From the NCBI GenBank assembly GCA_936933955.1, contig CAKZIN010000009.1:1-21922 (forward strand): 21,922 nt of DNA. Reading direction: 5' to 3'. The notes beneath the pieces were generated by a model. The model did not search any database. It was not told the DNA's origin and was given only the letters and a program-made list of their open reading frames with translations. Within the stretch, counting starts at the first letter, position 1. The number at the start of each line of letters is the position of its first letter. Both the position numbers and the translations under genes were made by a program. Below, piece by piece: positions 13,654 to 21,790 of this stretch. Source of the DNA: an uncultured Sphingopyxis sp. Its GTDB lineage: Bacteria; Pseudomonadota; Alphaproteobacteria; Sphingomonadales; Sphingomonadaceae.

Positions 13654-14427
13654 CTATCCTGCGGTCACGAGCGCTCGCAGGTTCGAGATGATGGTTCGCC
13701 CGAGCTGGCCCGCTTCTATTGCGCGCAGGGAAGCCAGCTGGTTAACGGTGTCCGATACGGAAGGCGGACGAATTGGGGTGCCGTCGATCTCCACGAAGGG
13801 GCCGTCGGTCTCGGTCAGGAGCCGGTCCAGCGGAAGGGCCGCGACGAGCTGGCGGTGCTTGGGTGAATGCAGCATCTCGCGATTGATCGAGAAGTAGCAG
13901 CCGAGCGCGGCGGCGCGTCTCGCCTCCGCGGCAGTGCCGGTGAACCAGTGGAGGATGACGCGTCCGCGGTCCTGCGGCAGCGCGGCTTCGATATGGCCCA
14001 GCACCTTCGGGACGGCGCGCACGCTGTGCACCGTCAGGATCTTGCCGCCCTGCTCGGCGCAGGCCCGCAGGATGCGTTCGAAGATCCGCTCCTGCTCGGG
14101 GAAGCTGCGGTAGAAGCGCGGGCCTGCTTCCAGGCCGATCTCGCCGACGTAGCGCGCGTCCGGCAGCAGCGCCTCGAACAGCGGCAGCTCGCCCGCGCGG
14201 TCGGCCACCAGCTGCGGATGCAGCCCGAGCGCCACGCGGACGTGCTGCGAGCCGCTTGCCATTTCCCGGTTGCGCTTCCAGGCTTTCGGCGTCGTGGTAA
14301 CGGCCAGGGTCGCGACCCGCTCGCGGTCGCACTCCGCGATGACCGCGGCATGGTCCCGATACAGGTCTAGGTGGCAATGGAAGTCCACCCAGCGCGGCGG
14401 CTGACGGGTGGTCGCGGCGGTGGTCAT
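13654..14427 (-). CDS. qatD: TatD-family metal-dependent nuclease, probable QatD of the Qat anti-phage system
   Basis: This 257-residue TatD-like protein has the metal-binding motif DFHCHLDLY (H17, H19), VGEIGLEAG (E96), TVHS (H134), ILHWFTG (H160) and TETDGP (D208). All expected ligands are present. The opening is closer to QatD-type proteins than to housekeeping TatD. In Qat systems the order is qatA (ATPase), qatB, qatC (QueC-like), qatD; here the start overlaps the stop of a qatC-like fragment by 4 bp (ATGA), supporting the assignment. With qatA and qatB gone and qatC truncated, the system should not work as it stands. Confidence 0.72.
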   Translation of the reverse strand: MTTAATTRQPPRWVDFHCHLDLYRDHAAVIAECDRERVATLAVTTTPKAWKRNREMASGSQHVRVALGLHPQLVADRAGELPLFEALLPDARYVGEIGLEAGPRFYRSFPEQERIFERILRACAEQGGKILTVHSVRAVPKVLGHIEAALPQDRGRVILHWFTGTAAEARRAAALGCYFSINREMLHSPKHRQLVAALPLDRLLTETDGPFVEIDGTPIRPPSVSDTVNQLASLRAIEAGQLGRTIISNLRALVTAG

Positions 14428-14712
14428 GATGGCTTGGCTTGCACGCCTTCGAGTAGCCGCCCGACCTCGCGCAGACCAGCAACATTAGTCGCCTCGTAGT
14501 CGGCCAGCCTGCCGGGATGGTCCGTCAGCGGGCCGGGACGATGTATGTCGAATGCGGCGCGCGCCGGCTTTTTGGCCAGGCGCGAGAGCGCGAGCTGGAA
14601 GGAGCGCACGTGCTCGCCCTCGGCGCGCTTCGTGTCCAGCACGCGGCCGTGCAGGCTCGGGATCTGATAGTCGGTGTCGTCGGTGCCCCAGCCTTCCTTG
14701 ATCGCGGCGCGA
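14424..14712 (-). pseudogene. qatC: 3' fragment of qatC-like (QueC-related) gene
   Basis: About 95 codons remain, from GWGTDDTDYQIP to the stop that overlaps qatD. Recognition rests mainly on position: the gene directly upstream of and overlapping qatD in Qat loci is qatC, a 7-cyano-7-deazaguanine-synthase-like protein of several hundred residues. The ATP-binding PP-loop part is missing, cut off at about 14710 where the sequence becomes the 5' part of copD on the opposite strand. The frame happens to remain open to 14726. Confidence 0.5.
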
Positions 14713-14716
14713 CCTG

Positions 14717-15592
14717 ATGCTCGCATGCGGCCTGGCAGCCTTCACGCTGACCGCGCCGACAGGGACCGCAAGGAAAATGCCGCTGCGCACGTTGGTCGTC
14801 GCCTGCGGCGGCCTTGGTCTCTTCCTTTCCGCCGGCGGCCTGCTCGTCATGACGGCCGCCATGGCGGGCACGACCCTGACGGAGATCGACCGCGAGACGT
14901 TGACGATGGTCGTGGACGAGACGCCCTACGGCGCCGCCTGGACGATCCGGATGGTGGCGCTGATCCTGGCGGTCGGATCGGCGTCGACCATCCGCGGAGA
15001 ATCGTCCCGAGCGCCCGTTGCGGCATCGGCGGCCGCCTTCGCGCTTGCGGTCGCCACGCTTGCCTGGGGCGGTCACGGCGCGATGAGCGAGGGCGCGATC
15101 GGCATCCTGCACCTTGGCGCGGACATCGCGCACCTGCTGGCGGCCGCCGTCTGGATGGGGTCGCTCCTGGGCCTCCTCCTGCTCGTCGCCAGACCGGCGG
15201 CGAGGATCGACGCCGGACATCTCGATCTGTCCTGGCGCGCGCTTCACGGCTTTTCGCGCACGGGCATGGCGGCGGTTGCGATCATCGTCCTTACTGGCGT
15301 CGTGAACGGCTGGCTGATCGTGGGTCCGAACGGCCTGCCTAGCCTGCCCTCCACGCTCTACGGCAAGCTGCTGCTGGCGAAGCTGGCCGCGTTCGCCGCC
15401 ATGGTGGTGCTGGCATCGCTGAACCGCTTCCGGCTGACGCCTGCCCTTGGCTCGGTCGCGCCGTCGGGCGCGGCCCAACGTGAGCTGGGCGCGTTGCGTC
15501 TGAGCTTGGCGTTCGAGGCCATGCTGGGGATCGCAATTCTGGCGCTCGTCGCATGGCTGGGCACGCTGGAGCCGGGCGCGGCGACCGGGTGA
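14717..15592 (+). CDS. copD: CopD-like copper resistance membrane protein, 5' truncated
   Basis: The 291-residue frame encodes a polytopic membrane protein of the CopD/PcoD family with about seven remaining hydrophobic segments, including the conserved TPYGAAW loop, ILHLGADIAHLLAAAVWMG and STLYGKLLLAKLAAFAAMV. CopD proteins sit in the inner membrane and are implicated in copper uptake with CopC. Family members begin with a first helix preceding the DLML segment; here the sequence before D14711 is foreign, so roughly 20-30 residues and the promoter are missing. The ATG at 14717 may permit translation of a shortened protein. No copC is visible. It converges on the glutaredoxin-MauE gene. Confidence 0.78.
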   Translation: MLACGLAAFTLTAPTGTARKMPLRTLVVACGGLGLFLSAGGLLVMTAAMAGTTLTEIDRETLTMVVDETPYGAAWTIRMVALILAVGSASTIRGESSRAPVAASAAAFALAVATLAWGGHGAMSEGAIGILHLGADIAHLLAAAVWMGSLLGLLLLVARPAARIDAGHLDLSWRALHGFSRTGMAAVAIIVLTGVVNGWLIVGPNGLPSLPSTLYGKLLLAKLAAFAAMVVLASLNRFRLTPALGSVAPSGAAQRELGALRLSLAFEAMLGIAILALVAWLGTLEPGAATG

Positions 15593-15594
15593 CG

Positions 15595-15621
15595 GTGCGA
15601 GCGGCCGCGCAGCGATCGCAC
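15595..15621. terminator. possible bidirectional hairpin between convergent genes
   Basis: GTGCGA (15595-15600) pairs with TCGCAC (15616-15621) around a GC-rich 15-base loop that can itself fold. It lies in the 37-base gap between convergent copD and the MauE fusion. There is no T-run, so efficiency is uncertain. Confidence 0.35.
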
Positions 15622-15629
15622 GCAGGCCC

Positions 15630-16379
15630 TCACATTCCGCCGATGCCGGTCAGCATCCAGACGGCCATCGCGATCATGCCGAGGTTCTCGGTGAGCGAGA
15701 CGAATCCCAGCGGCACGTTGGACGAGCCGCCGACGCATGCGCATTTGAGTTCGCGCCTGTCGATGTAGACGGCCTTGAAGACCGACACGGCGCCGACCGT
15801 GCCGATGAACAGCGCGATCGGGATCGAGAGCCAGTCCAGCGCACCGGCCACCATGAGGACGCCGGCCAACCCTTCCGCGAAGGGGTAGACGTATCCGTAA
15901 GAGACCCAGCGCTTGGCGAGCAGGTCGTAGTTGAGGAACATCGTCGAGAATTTCTCGACGTCCTGCAGCTTGAGCAGCGCGAGGACGGCCATGCTGAAGC
16001 CGCCGAACCACTGCAGCGCGTGGAGCGTGAACGGCGTGCCGAAGGCGGCATGGCTCGCCGCCAGCGCGAGCAGCGCGGTCATGGCGAAGAGCGCGATGAC
16101 CGGACGGTAGCTGGTGGCGCCGGGCTCGGCGACGTGCATTCCGAAGTGCCGCCGCAGGTCGTCGTATCCGCCGATGCGCTCGCCGCCGATGAACACCTGC
16201 GGCGTGGTCTTCACGCCGTGCTCAGCCTTGAAGGCGTCGGTCTCGGCGCGCGTGGTGAGGTGGTGGTCCTCGACTTCGAAGCCCTTGCGCCGAAGCAGGT
16301 CCAGCGCCTTGAGCCCGTAGGGACAGGTGTGATCGGGCATCACCATGCGGTGAAGGACGGCGGTGGGACGGGTCGACAT
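15630..16379 (-). CDS. glutaredoxin-MauE fusion membrane protein
   Basis: This 249-residue protein has an N-terminal glutaredoxin-like domain with a CPYG redox motif (C19) and the substrate-binding TTPQVFIGGERIGG. From about residue 90 there are four to five hydrophobic segments of the MauE/DoxX-like type, ending with an ELKCACVGG pair of cysteines before the last helix. MauE-type proteins act in disulfide handling at the membrane. The ATG at 16379 gives a standard glutaredoxin start; the open frame further upstream would run through the promoter. It is divergent from a MerR-type regulator with a mer-like promoter between them, so it is probably induced by a thiol-binding metal. Confidence 0.8.
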   Translation of the reverse strand: MSTRPTAVLHRMVMPDHTCPYGLKALDLLRRKGFEVEDHHLTTRAETDAFKAEHGVKTTPQVFIGGERIGGYDDLRRHFGMHVAEPGATSYRPVIALFAMTALLALAASHAAFGTPFTLHALQWFGGFSMAVLALLKLQDVEKFSTMFLNYDLLAKRWVSYGYVYPFAEGLAGVLMVAGALDWLSIPIALFIGTVGAVSVFKAVYIDRRELKCACVGGSSNVPLGFVSLTENLGMIAMAVWMLTGIGGM

Positions 16380-16417
16380 GGGTGCGCTCCTCGTTTGCGG
16401 TTCAACGGCACCCGGCC

Positions 16418-16449
16418 CATATGGGGTCCGTAGCATGGTCCGGAGTCAA
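16418..16449 (-). promoter_or_regulatory. MerR-type promoter with long spacer driving the glutaredoxin-MauE gene
   Basis: Leftward, -35 TTGACT (16444-16449) is followed by a 19- or 20-base spacer and -10 CCATAT or CATATG (16418-16424). The spacer holds a TCCG...CGGA dyad (ACTCCG ... TACGGA) very like the mer operator. An overlong spacer corrected by the regulator is the hallmark of MerR control. The -35 ends 6 bases before the regulator start on the other strand, so binding would also repress the regulator. Confidence 0.65.
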
Positions 16450-16455
16450 GACCCG

Positions 16456-16848
16456 ATGTCGACGTTCACGATCGCGAGGCTGGCGGAGGCCGGCGGAGTG
16501 GGCGTGGAGACCGTGCGGTACTATCAGCGGCGGGGTCTGCTGCGCGAACCCGAACGGCCGGGCGGCGGTGGCTTCCGTAGCTACGGCGAGCCCGATGTCC
16601 GGCGCCTGCGCTTCATCCGCTCGGCACAGGGCGCCGGGTTCACATTAGACGAGATCGGCGAGCTTCTCGAGCTGGACGCGATCGATGACAGGGCTCGGGC
16701 TCGTGAGCTGGCACGCTCCCGGGTGGCCGCGCTCGATGCCCGGATCGCGGAACTCCAGGGCGCCCGTGCGGCGCTGGCGCGGCTGGCCGACGCCTGTGCC
16801 GGCGGCTCCGCCGGGGCCTGCCCGATCATCACCGCCTTCGAGCCGTGA
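16456..16848 (+). CDS. MerR family metal-responsive regulator
   Basis: This 130-residue protein has the MerR winged helix (FTIARLAEAGGVGVETVRYYQRRGLL, then FRSYGEPDVRRLRFI), a dimerisation helix, and a C-terminal ACAGGSAGACPII loop with two Cys separated by 7 residues. That spacing and the following PII match CueR better than MerR (8), but the loop style also resembles MerR. The third MerR cysteine (C82 equivalent) is absent, which argues against classical mercury sensing. The ATG at 16456 fits the family start. The neighbour is a glutaredoxin-MauE gene and the island carries copper and cobalt/zinc/cadmium genes, so copper, mercury or related thiophilic metals are plausible inducers. Confidence 0.85.
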   Translation: MSTFTIARLAEAGGVGVETVRYYQRRGLLREPERPGGGGFRSYGEPDVRRLRFIRSAQGAGFTLDEIGELLELDAIDDRARARELARSRVAALDARIAELQGARAALARLADACAGGSAGACPIITAFEP

Positions 16849-17136
16849 TCACCTGCGCCGCGGATACGACCGCCACGGCCGCTGCGACGGCGTAAGGGTG
16901 AGCCCCAGCACCTGCGCCCGGCCTCGCAGGCCGTCGATCGTCCTTCCCATCTCCCGCGCGATCTGCGCCGTCTGCTGGCGCGCCTCGAGGCGGACGCGGA
17001 GTTCGGCGTCGTCCTCGTCCGTCCACCGGCGCGGCGCCCGCCGCGCCGCCGGCGGGTTCTCGTCGTCAGCTATGGAGATGCTCGCTCTCCCCGCACGCCT
17101 CGCCCGGTCCCTCGGTCTGGATCGTCGCGTGCTCAA
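16849..17136 (-). CDS. small Myb/SANT-like DNA-binding protein, start uncertain
   Basis: Up to 95 residues. The C-terminal 60 form a WTDEDDAELRVRLEARQQ ... TAQIAREMGRTIDGLRGRA pattern, as in small Myb/SANT or GcrA-like helix-turn-helix proteins common in alphaproteobacteria. The only ATG (17136) lies 71 bases inside czcD and gives an Arg-rich lead, so the true start may be a non-ATG codon near the czcD stop. Its stop abuts the merR-type stop back to back (TGATCA). It follows czcD closely and may be cotranscribed with the efflux genes. Confidence 0.55.
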   Translation of the reverse strand: MSTRRSRPRDRARRAGRASISIADDENPPAARRAPRRWTDEDDAELRVRLEARQQTAQIAREMGRTIDGLRGRAQVLGLTLTPSQRPWRSYPRRR

Positions 17137-17983
17137 TGCCGAACCGCTCGTCGATCAGTTCGGCGACCGCCTTGCGGACGGTGTCGGCATCGGCGCCGGG
17201 CGCGAGCGTGACGTGCATGGTGCAGCTGACGTCGTCGTTCGACATCGACCAGACGTGCAGGTCGTGGAGCCCCGCGACGCCGGGGACGGCCGATACCGCC
17301 GCGCGCACCTCCACCAGCCGCAGGCCCGAAGGCACGCCCTCGAGTAGCACGTTCGTCGTGTCGCGCAGCAGCACCCAGGTCCGCGGCAGCACCCACAGGC
17401 CGATCGCCACGGCGACGATCGGGTCGATCCACGTCCAGCCGGTGAACTTGATGGCGAGCGCGCCGATGATGACGCCGACCGACCCGATCATGTCCGCCCA
17501 CACCTCGAGATAGGCGCCCTTGACGTTGAAGCTGCCGTCCTTGCCGGCGGTGAGCAGCCGCATCGAGATCAGGTTCACGACGAGACCGATCGCCGCGACG
17601 ATCAGCATGCCCCACGACTGCACCGGCTCGGGATCGGTGAACCGCTGGACCGCCTCGACGAAGACGTAGATCGCGATAGCGAACAGCAGGATCGCGTTGA
17701 ACGCGGCGGCCAGGATCTCGAAGCGCCGGTAGCCGAACGTGCGGCGGTCGTCGGGTGGACGCTGCCCGATCCGGATCGCCATCAGCGCGATCACCAGCGC
17801 GGCGACGTCGGTGAGCATGTGGGCGGCGTCGGACAGCAGCGCGAGGCTGTTGAAGACGAAGCCCCCGACGACCTCGGCCACCAGGTAGGTGGACGTGAGC
17901 GCCAGCGCCCAGCCGAGCATCTTCGCGTTCGCGCCCGCGGTGTGGTCGTGGGAGTGGCCCCCGGGGCCGTGGTCATGCGCCAT
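17066..17983 (-). CDS. czcD: cation diffusion facilitator (CzcD-type)
   Basis: This 305-residue CDF transporter has a His-rich N-terminus (MAHDHGPGGHSHDH), six hydrophobic segments, metal site residues in SDAAHMLTD and EVWADMIGS, and a C-terminal ferredoxin-like cytoplasmic domain (LHDLHVWSM, HVTL) followed by a Cys/His tail. CzcD members export Zn2+, Co2+ and Cd2+ from the cytoplasm by proton antiport. It overlaps the end of czcA by 11 bp, so it belongs to the czcBAD operon. Confidence 0.92.
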   Translation of the reverse strand: MAHDHGPGGHSHDHTAGANAKMLGWALALTSTYLVAEVVGGFVFNSLALLSDAAHMLTDVAALVIALMAIRIGQRPPDDRRTFGYRRFEILAAAFNAILLFAIAIYVFVEAVQRFTDPEPVQSWGMLIVAAIGLVVNLISMRLLTAGKDGSFNVKGAYLEVWADMIGSVGVIIGALAIKFTGWTWIDPIVAVAIGLWVLPRTWVLLRDTTNVLLEGVPSGLRLVEVRAAVSAVPGVAGLHDLHVWSMSNDDVSCTMHVTLAPGADADTVRKAVAELIDERFGIEHATIQTEGPGEACGESEHLHS

Positions 17984-20900
17984 GCGTCTGCACTCCTTCG
18001 ATGTCGGTGGTTGCGTCCGTCGCGCTCGCCTCGATCCTTCGCTGGCCGAAGCGGGCGTAGAGCGTCGGCAGCACGAACAGCGTCAGTAGCGTGGCCGAGA
18101 TCAGGCCGCCGATGACCACCGTCGCCAGGGGCTTCTGCACCTCGGCGCCCGCGCCGTGCCCGAGCGCCATCGGCACGAAGCCGAGCGACGCGACGAGCGC
18201 CGTCATCGCGACGGGCCGCAGGCGTGCCAGCGCGCCCTCGCGTGCGGCCGTCGCGCGGTCGAGGCCGCGGGCCATCAGGTCCTGGATCGCGGATAGCATC
18301 ACCAGTCCGTTGAGCACTGCGACGCCCGACAGTGCGATGAACCCGACCGCCGCCGAGATCGAGAATGGCATGCCCCTCAGCAGCAGCGCGAGGATGCCCC
18401 CGACTAGGGCCAGCGGCACGCCCGTGAAGACGATCAGCGCGTCGCGGACCGAGCCGAGCGCCCCGTAGAGCAGCAGCATGATCACCGCGAAGCAGATTGG
18501 CACCACGACCATCAGCCGGTCCCGCGCCGACGCCAGGTTCTCGAACTGGCCGCCCCATTCGAGGTAGGTGCCTGGCGGCATCTTCACCCGGGCGCCGATC
18601 GCCGCCTGCGCGTCCGCCACGACGCCTGCGACGTCCCGGCCGCGCACGTTCGCCTGCACGACGACGCGGCGCTTCCCGTTCTCGCGGCTGATCTGGTTGG
18701 GGCCATCGATGATCTCGATGTTCGCCACGGTGGAGAGCGGCACGAACCCGCCCTCGGCCGTGGGCACGGGCACCTGCGCGATGGCGGTGAGATCGGAGCG
18801 CGCCGACTCCGGCAGGCGGATCACGACAGGGAAGCGCCGGTCGCCCTCGAAGATCATGCCGGCCTCGCGGCCGCCGATCGCGGCGGCGACCGTGTCCTGC
18901 ACGTCGCCCGCGGTCACCCCGACCCGCGACATCGCGGTGCGGTTCGGCCGGATGTCGAGCATCGGCAGCCCCTCGGTCTGCTCGACGCGGACGTCGGTCG
19001 CGCCTTGCGTCCGGCGCAGCACGCCCGCGATCGCCTCGGCGGTCGCGTTCATCTGCGCGAAGTCGTCGCCGAACACCTTCACCGCGACGTCACCGCGCAC
19101 GCCCGCGATCAGCTCGTTGAAGCGCATCTGGATGGGTTGCGTGATCTCGTAGTTGTTGCCCGGCAGGGTCGACAGGCGCTTCTCCAGCCGCTCGACGAAC
19201 TCGGCCTTGCCGAGGTTCGGCTCGGGCCACTGCTCCCTCGGCTTCAGGATCACGAAGGTGTCGGTGATGTTCGCCGGCATCGGATCCGACGCGATCTCCG
19301 ACGTGCCGGTCCGCGAGAACGCGAACTGGACCTCCGGCTCCTTGGCGATCGCCTTCTCGACCTGCGCCTGCATCGCCTGGCTCTGGTCGACCGACGTGCC
19401 GGGGATGCGGATCGCCTGGACCAGCACGTTGCCCTCGTCGAGCTGCGGCAGGAACTCCTGTCCGAGCGTCGTGAAGGCGACGGCCGACAGCGCGAGTGCG
19501 CCCACCGCGATGCCGAGCGTGGCGTTGGGGCGGCGCAGGGCGGTGTCGAGTCCCGGCTCGTACCGCCGGCGGAGCGCGGATATGATCCGCCCCTCCTTTT
19601 CCTCCACCCGCTTGCTCAGCCAGATCGCGATCGCGGCGGGCACGAAGGTCAGCGACAGGACGAACGCGAAGACCAGCGCGATGATCACCGTCAGCGCCAT
19701 CGGCTCGAACATCTTGCCCTCGACGCCCGTGAAGGTGAGCAGCGGCGCGTAGACGAGGATGATGATCGCCTGGCCGTAGACGGACGGGCGGATCATCTCG
19801 CGGGCGGACGCCGCGACTATGGCGAGCCGCTCGTTCAACGGCAGTGGCTCGTCGCGCCCGTGCTGCGCCTCGGCCAGCCGCCGCAGCGAGTTCTCGACGA
19901 TGATCACGGCGCCATCGACGATCAGCCCGAAGTCGAGCGCCCCCAGGCTCATCAGGTTGGCGGACACGCCGGCCTGCAGCATGCCGATGCTGGTCAGCAG
20001 CATGGTGACGGGGATCACCATCGCGGCGATCAGCGCCGCGCGGAAGTTTCCGAGCAGCGCGAACAGCACGACGATGACGAGCAGGGCGCCCTCGGCGAGG
20101 TTACGCGCCACGGTGGCGATGGTCGAGTTGACCAGGTCGGTGCGGTTGAGCACCGGCTTGACCACCACGTCGACGGGCAGCGACGGCCCGATCTCCTCCA
20201 GGCGCTCCGACACGCCCGTTGAGACGGTGCGGCTGTTCTCGCCGATCCGCATGACGGCGGTGCCGACGACCACCTCGCGCCCGTTCTCGGACGCGGAACC
20301 CATCCGCAGGCCCTGTCCGGTCCTGACCTCCGCCACCTGGCTCAGCACGATCGCCACGCCTTCGCGCGTGGCGATCACCGTGCGGGCGAGCTCGTCGGCG
20401 GTGCGGACTCGGCCATCGGCGCGAACCGAAAGGCCCTCACCGTTGCGGTTGACGACGCCTGCGCCGGCGCTTGTGTTGTTGCGCTCGAGCGCGGTGGCGA
20501 GGTCCTGCAGCGTGATCTTCATCGCGGCCATGCGCTGCACGTCGGGAACGACGAGATACTCCTTGGTGTAGCCGCCGAGCGAGTCGATGCCGGCCAGGCC
20601 GGCGGTGCCCTTCAGCTGCGGCGCGACGATCCAGTCCTGCACGGTGCGGAGGTAGGTCGCCTTGTCCGCCTCGCTGACGAGGTGGTCGCCCTCGGGGCTG
20701 ATGTAGCTGCCGTCGGGCTGGAGCCCGGGCTCGCCGCTCTTGTGGTTGACCTTGTCGAGCTCGCGGTATTCGACGGTCCACATGAAGATGTCGCCGAGGC
20801 CGGTGGCGATCGGGCCCATCTCGGGGTTCACGCCTTCGGGCAGGTCCTCCTCGGCCGTGCGCAGGCGCTCGGACACCTGCGCCCTCGCGAAGTAGATGTC

Positions 20901-21203
20901 GGTGCCCTCGTCGAACACCGCCGTGATTTGGGCGAACCCGTTACGGCTGAGCGAGCGGGTGTATTCGAGGCCGGGGATGCCGGCGAGCGCGGTCTCGACG
21001 GTGAAGGCGACCTGCTTCTCGACCTGGTCGGGCGAGAGCGCGGGTGCGACGACGTTGATCTGGACCTGGTTGTTGGTGATGTCGGGAACGGCGTCGATCG
21101 GCAGCCGCTGGAGCGCGAGGATGCCGGCGATGGCGGCGACGGCGGTGAGCAGCAGGACGAACCAGCGCCGCTCCACCGAGAAGGTGACGATGCGGGCGAT
21201 CAT
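17973..21203 (-). CDS. czcA: CzcA-type heavy-metal RND efflux pump
   Basis: This 1076-residue inner-membrane RND transporter has an N-terminal helix at about 12-30, two large periplasmic loops, and the HME signature DFGLIVDGAVIIVEN in the fourth-helix region, which carries the Asp residues for proton coupling in CzcA-type (Zn/Co/Cd) pumps. Late motifs include GGQFENLASARDRL and ALSGVAVLNGLVMLS. Length is normal. It normally works with CzcB (periplasmic adaptor) and CzcC (outer-membrane channel). Here czcB is cut and czcC is absent, so the local set is incomplete. It begins 3 bases after the czcB stop. Confidence 0.93.
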   Translation of the reverse strand: MIARIVTFSVERRWFVLLLTAVAAIAGILALQRLPIDAVPDITNNQVQINVVAPALSPDQVEKQVAFTVETALAGIPGLEYTRSLSRNGFAQITAVFDEGTDIYFARAQVSERLRTAEEDLPEGVNPEMGPIATGLGDIFMWTVEYRELDKVNHKSGEPGLQPDGSYISPEGDHLVSEADKATYLRTVQDWIVAPQLKGTAGLAGIDSLGGYTKEYLVVPDVQRMAAMKITLQDLATALERNNTSAGAGVVNRNGEGLSVRADGRVRTADELARTVIATREGVAIVLSQVAEVRTGQGLRMGSASENGREVVVGTAVMRIGENSRTVSTGVSERLEEIGPSLPVDVVVKPVLNRTDLVNSTIATVARNLAEGALLVIVVLFALLGNFRAALIAAMVIPVTMLLTSIGMLQAGVSANLMSLGALDFGLIVDGAVIIVENSLRRLAEAQHGRDEPLPLNERLAIVAASAREMIRPSVYGQAIIILVYAPLLTFTGVEGKMFEPMALTVIIALVFAFVLSLTFVPAAIAIWLSKRVEEKEGRIISALRRRYEPGLDTALRRPNATLGIAVGALALSAVAFTTLGQEFLPQLDEGNVLVQAIRIPGTSVDQSQAMQAQVEKAIAKEPEVQFAFSRTGTSEIASDPMPANITDTFVILKPREQWPEPNLGKAEFVERLEKRLSTLPGNNYEITQPIQMRFNELIAGVRGDVAVKVFGDDFAQMNATAEAIAGVLRRTQGATDVRVEQTEGLPMLDIRPNRTAMSRVGVTAGDVQDTVAAAIGGREAGMIFEGDRRFPVVIRLPESARSDLTAIAQVPVPTAEGGFVPLSTVANIEIIDGPNQISRENGKRRVVVQANVRGRDVAGVVADAQAAIGARVKMPPGTYLEWGGQFENLASARDRLMVVVPICFAVIMLLLYGALGSVRDALIVFTGVPLALVGGILALLLRGMPFSISAAVGFIALSGVAVLNGLVMLSAIQDLMARGLDRATAAREGALARLRPVAMTALVASLGFVPMALGHGAGAEVQKPLATVVIGGLISATLLTLFVLPTLYARFGQRRIEASATDATTDIEGVQTHGA

Positions 21204-21206
21204 GGG

Positions 21207-21790
21207 TCAGTCCTCGTGCTCGGCTTCGCCCTTTCCGAGCTCGGCCTTGAGGGTGAAGGAGTTGGTGGACGCGATGCGTTCGCCACCATTGAGACCGGCC
21301 GTGACGACGACTTGGCCGCCGTTGCGCCGGCCGAGCGTCACCGGCACGGCCTTGAAGCCGGTGGCGGTGCGCACGAACACGTGCGGCTTGTCCTCGATCA
21401 TCTGGACGGCGGCCGAGGGCACCGCGACGGTGCGGTCGCCGCCTGCCGGCACGATGATCGACGCATTGACGGTCTCGCCCACGCGCCAGGTGTTGCCGCC
21501 GTTGTCGAGGGTCGCGATGACCGGCACCAGCCGGGTGGTCTCGTCGAGGACCGGCGACACGAACGTGACCCGTGCCGCCTGCCGGCGTCCGGGACCCGTG
21601 ACCTCGACCTGCGCGCCGGGTTGGACCCGGCCGGCATCGGCCGGCAGCAGCGACATCGCGACCGAGACCTTCGAGAGGTTGGCGATGCGGAACAGTTCGG
21701 CGTCGGCGGCGACCGTCTGGCCGAGGGTCGCGGACCGGGCGATGACCTGCCCGGAGATGGGCGAGCGCACGGTGACGCGGTTGAGCGCGC
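21207..21790 (-). pseudogene. czcB: CzcB-type periplasmic adaptor, 5' truncated
   Basis: About 195 C-terminal residues remain: the lipoyl half motif LNRVTVRSPISGQVIA, the beta-barrel (DAELFRIANLSKVSVAMSLL), and the membrane-proximal domain (VAVPSAAVQMIEDKPHVFV). A full CzcB has about 350-500 residues; the signal peptide, first lipoyl half and hairpin are missing. The break lies at about 21785-21800, where the sequence becomes purine nucleoside phosphorylase on the other strand, inside a GCC repeat. Without its N-terminus the adaptor cannot be exported. Internal ATG starts such as 21770 would give only a fragment. Confidence 0.8.

Larger units (their letters stand above)
11653..14712. mobile_element. 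second Tn7-like element (element 2), left end present, right side lost
   Basis: A new terminus TGTTCAAGGACATTG begins right after ATAGT and matches the element 1 left end at 15 of 25 bases, with TGAAAATCT in the same register. A leftward tniQ follows, as at the left end of element 1, then qatD and a qatC fragment. No tnsB or tnsC and no matching right end are found before the sequence changes to copD near 14710. It is best read as a decayed or truncated Tn7-like element carrying a defence cargo. The right limit given is the junction, not a true end. Confidence 0.6.

Noticed and set aside
16456..16848. Classical MerR mercury regulator
   Set aside because: The Cys equivalent to MerR C82 is missing and the two C-terminal Cys have CueR-like spacing; left as MerR family.
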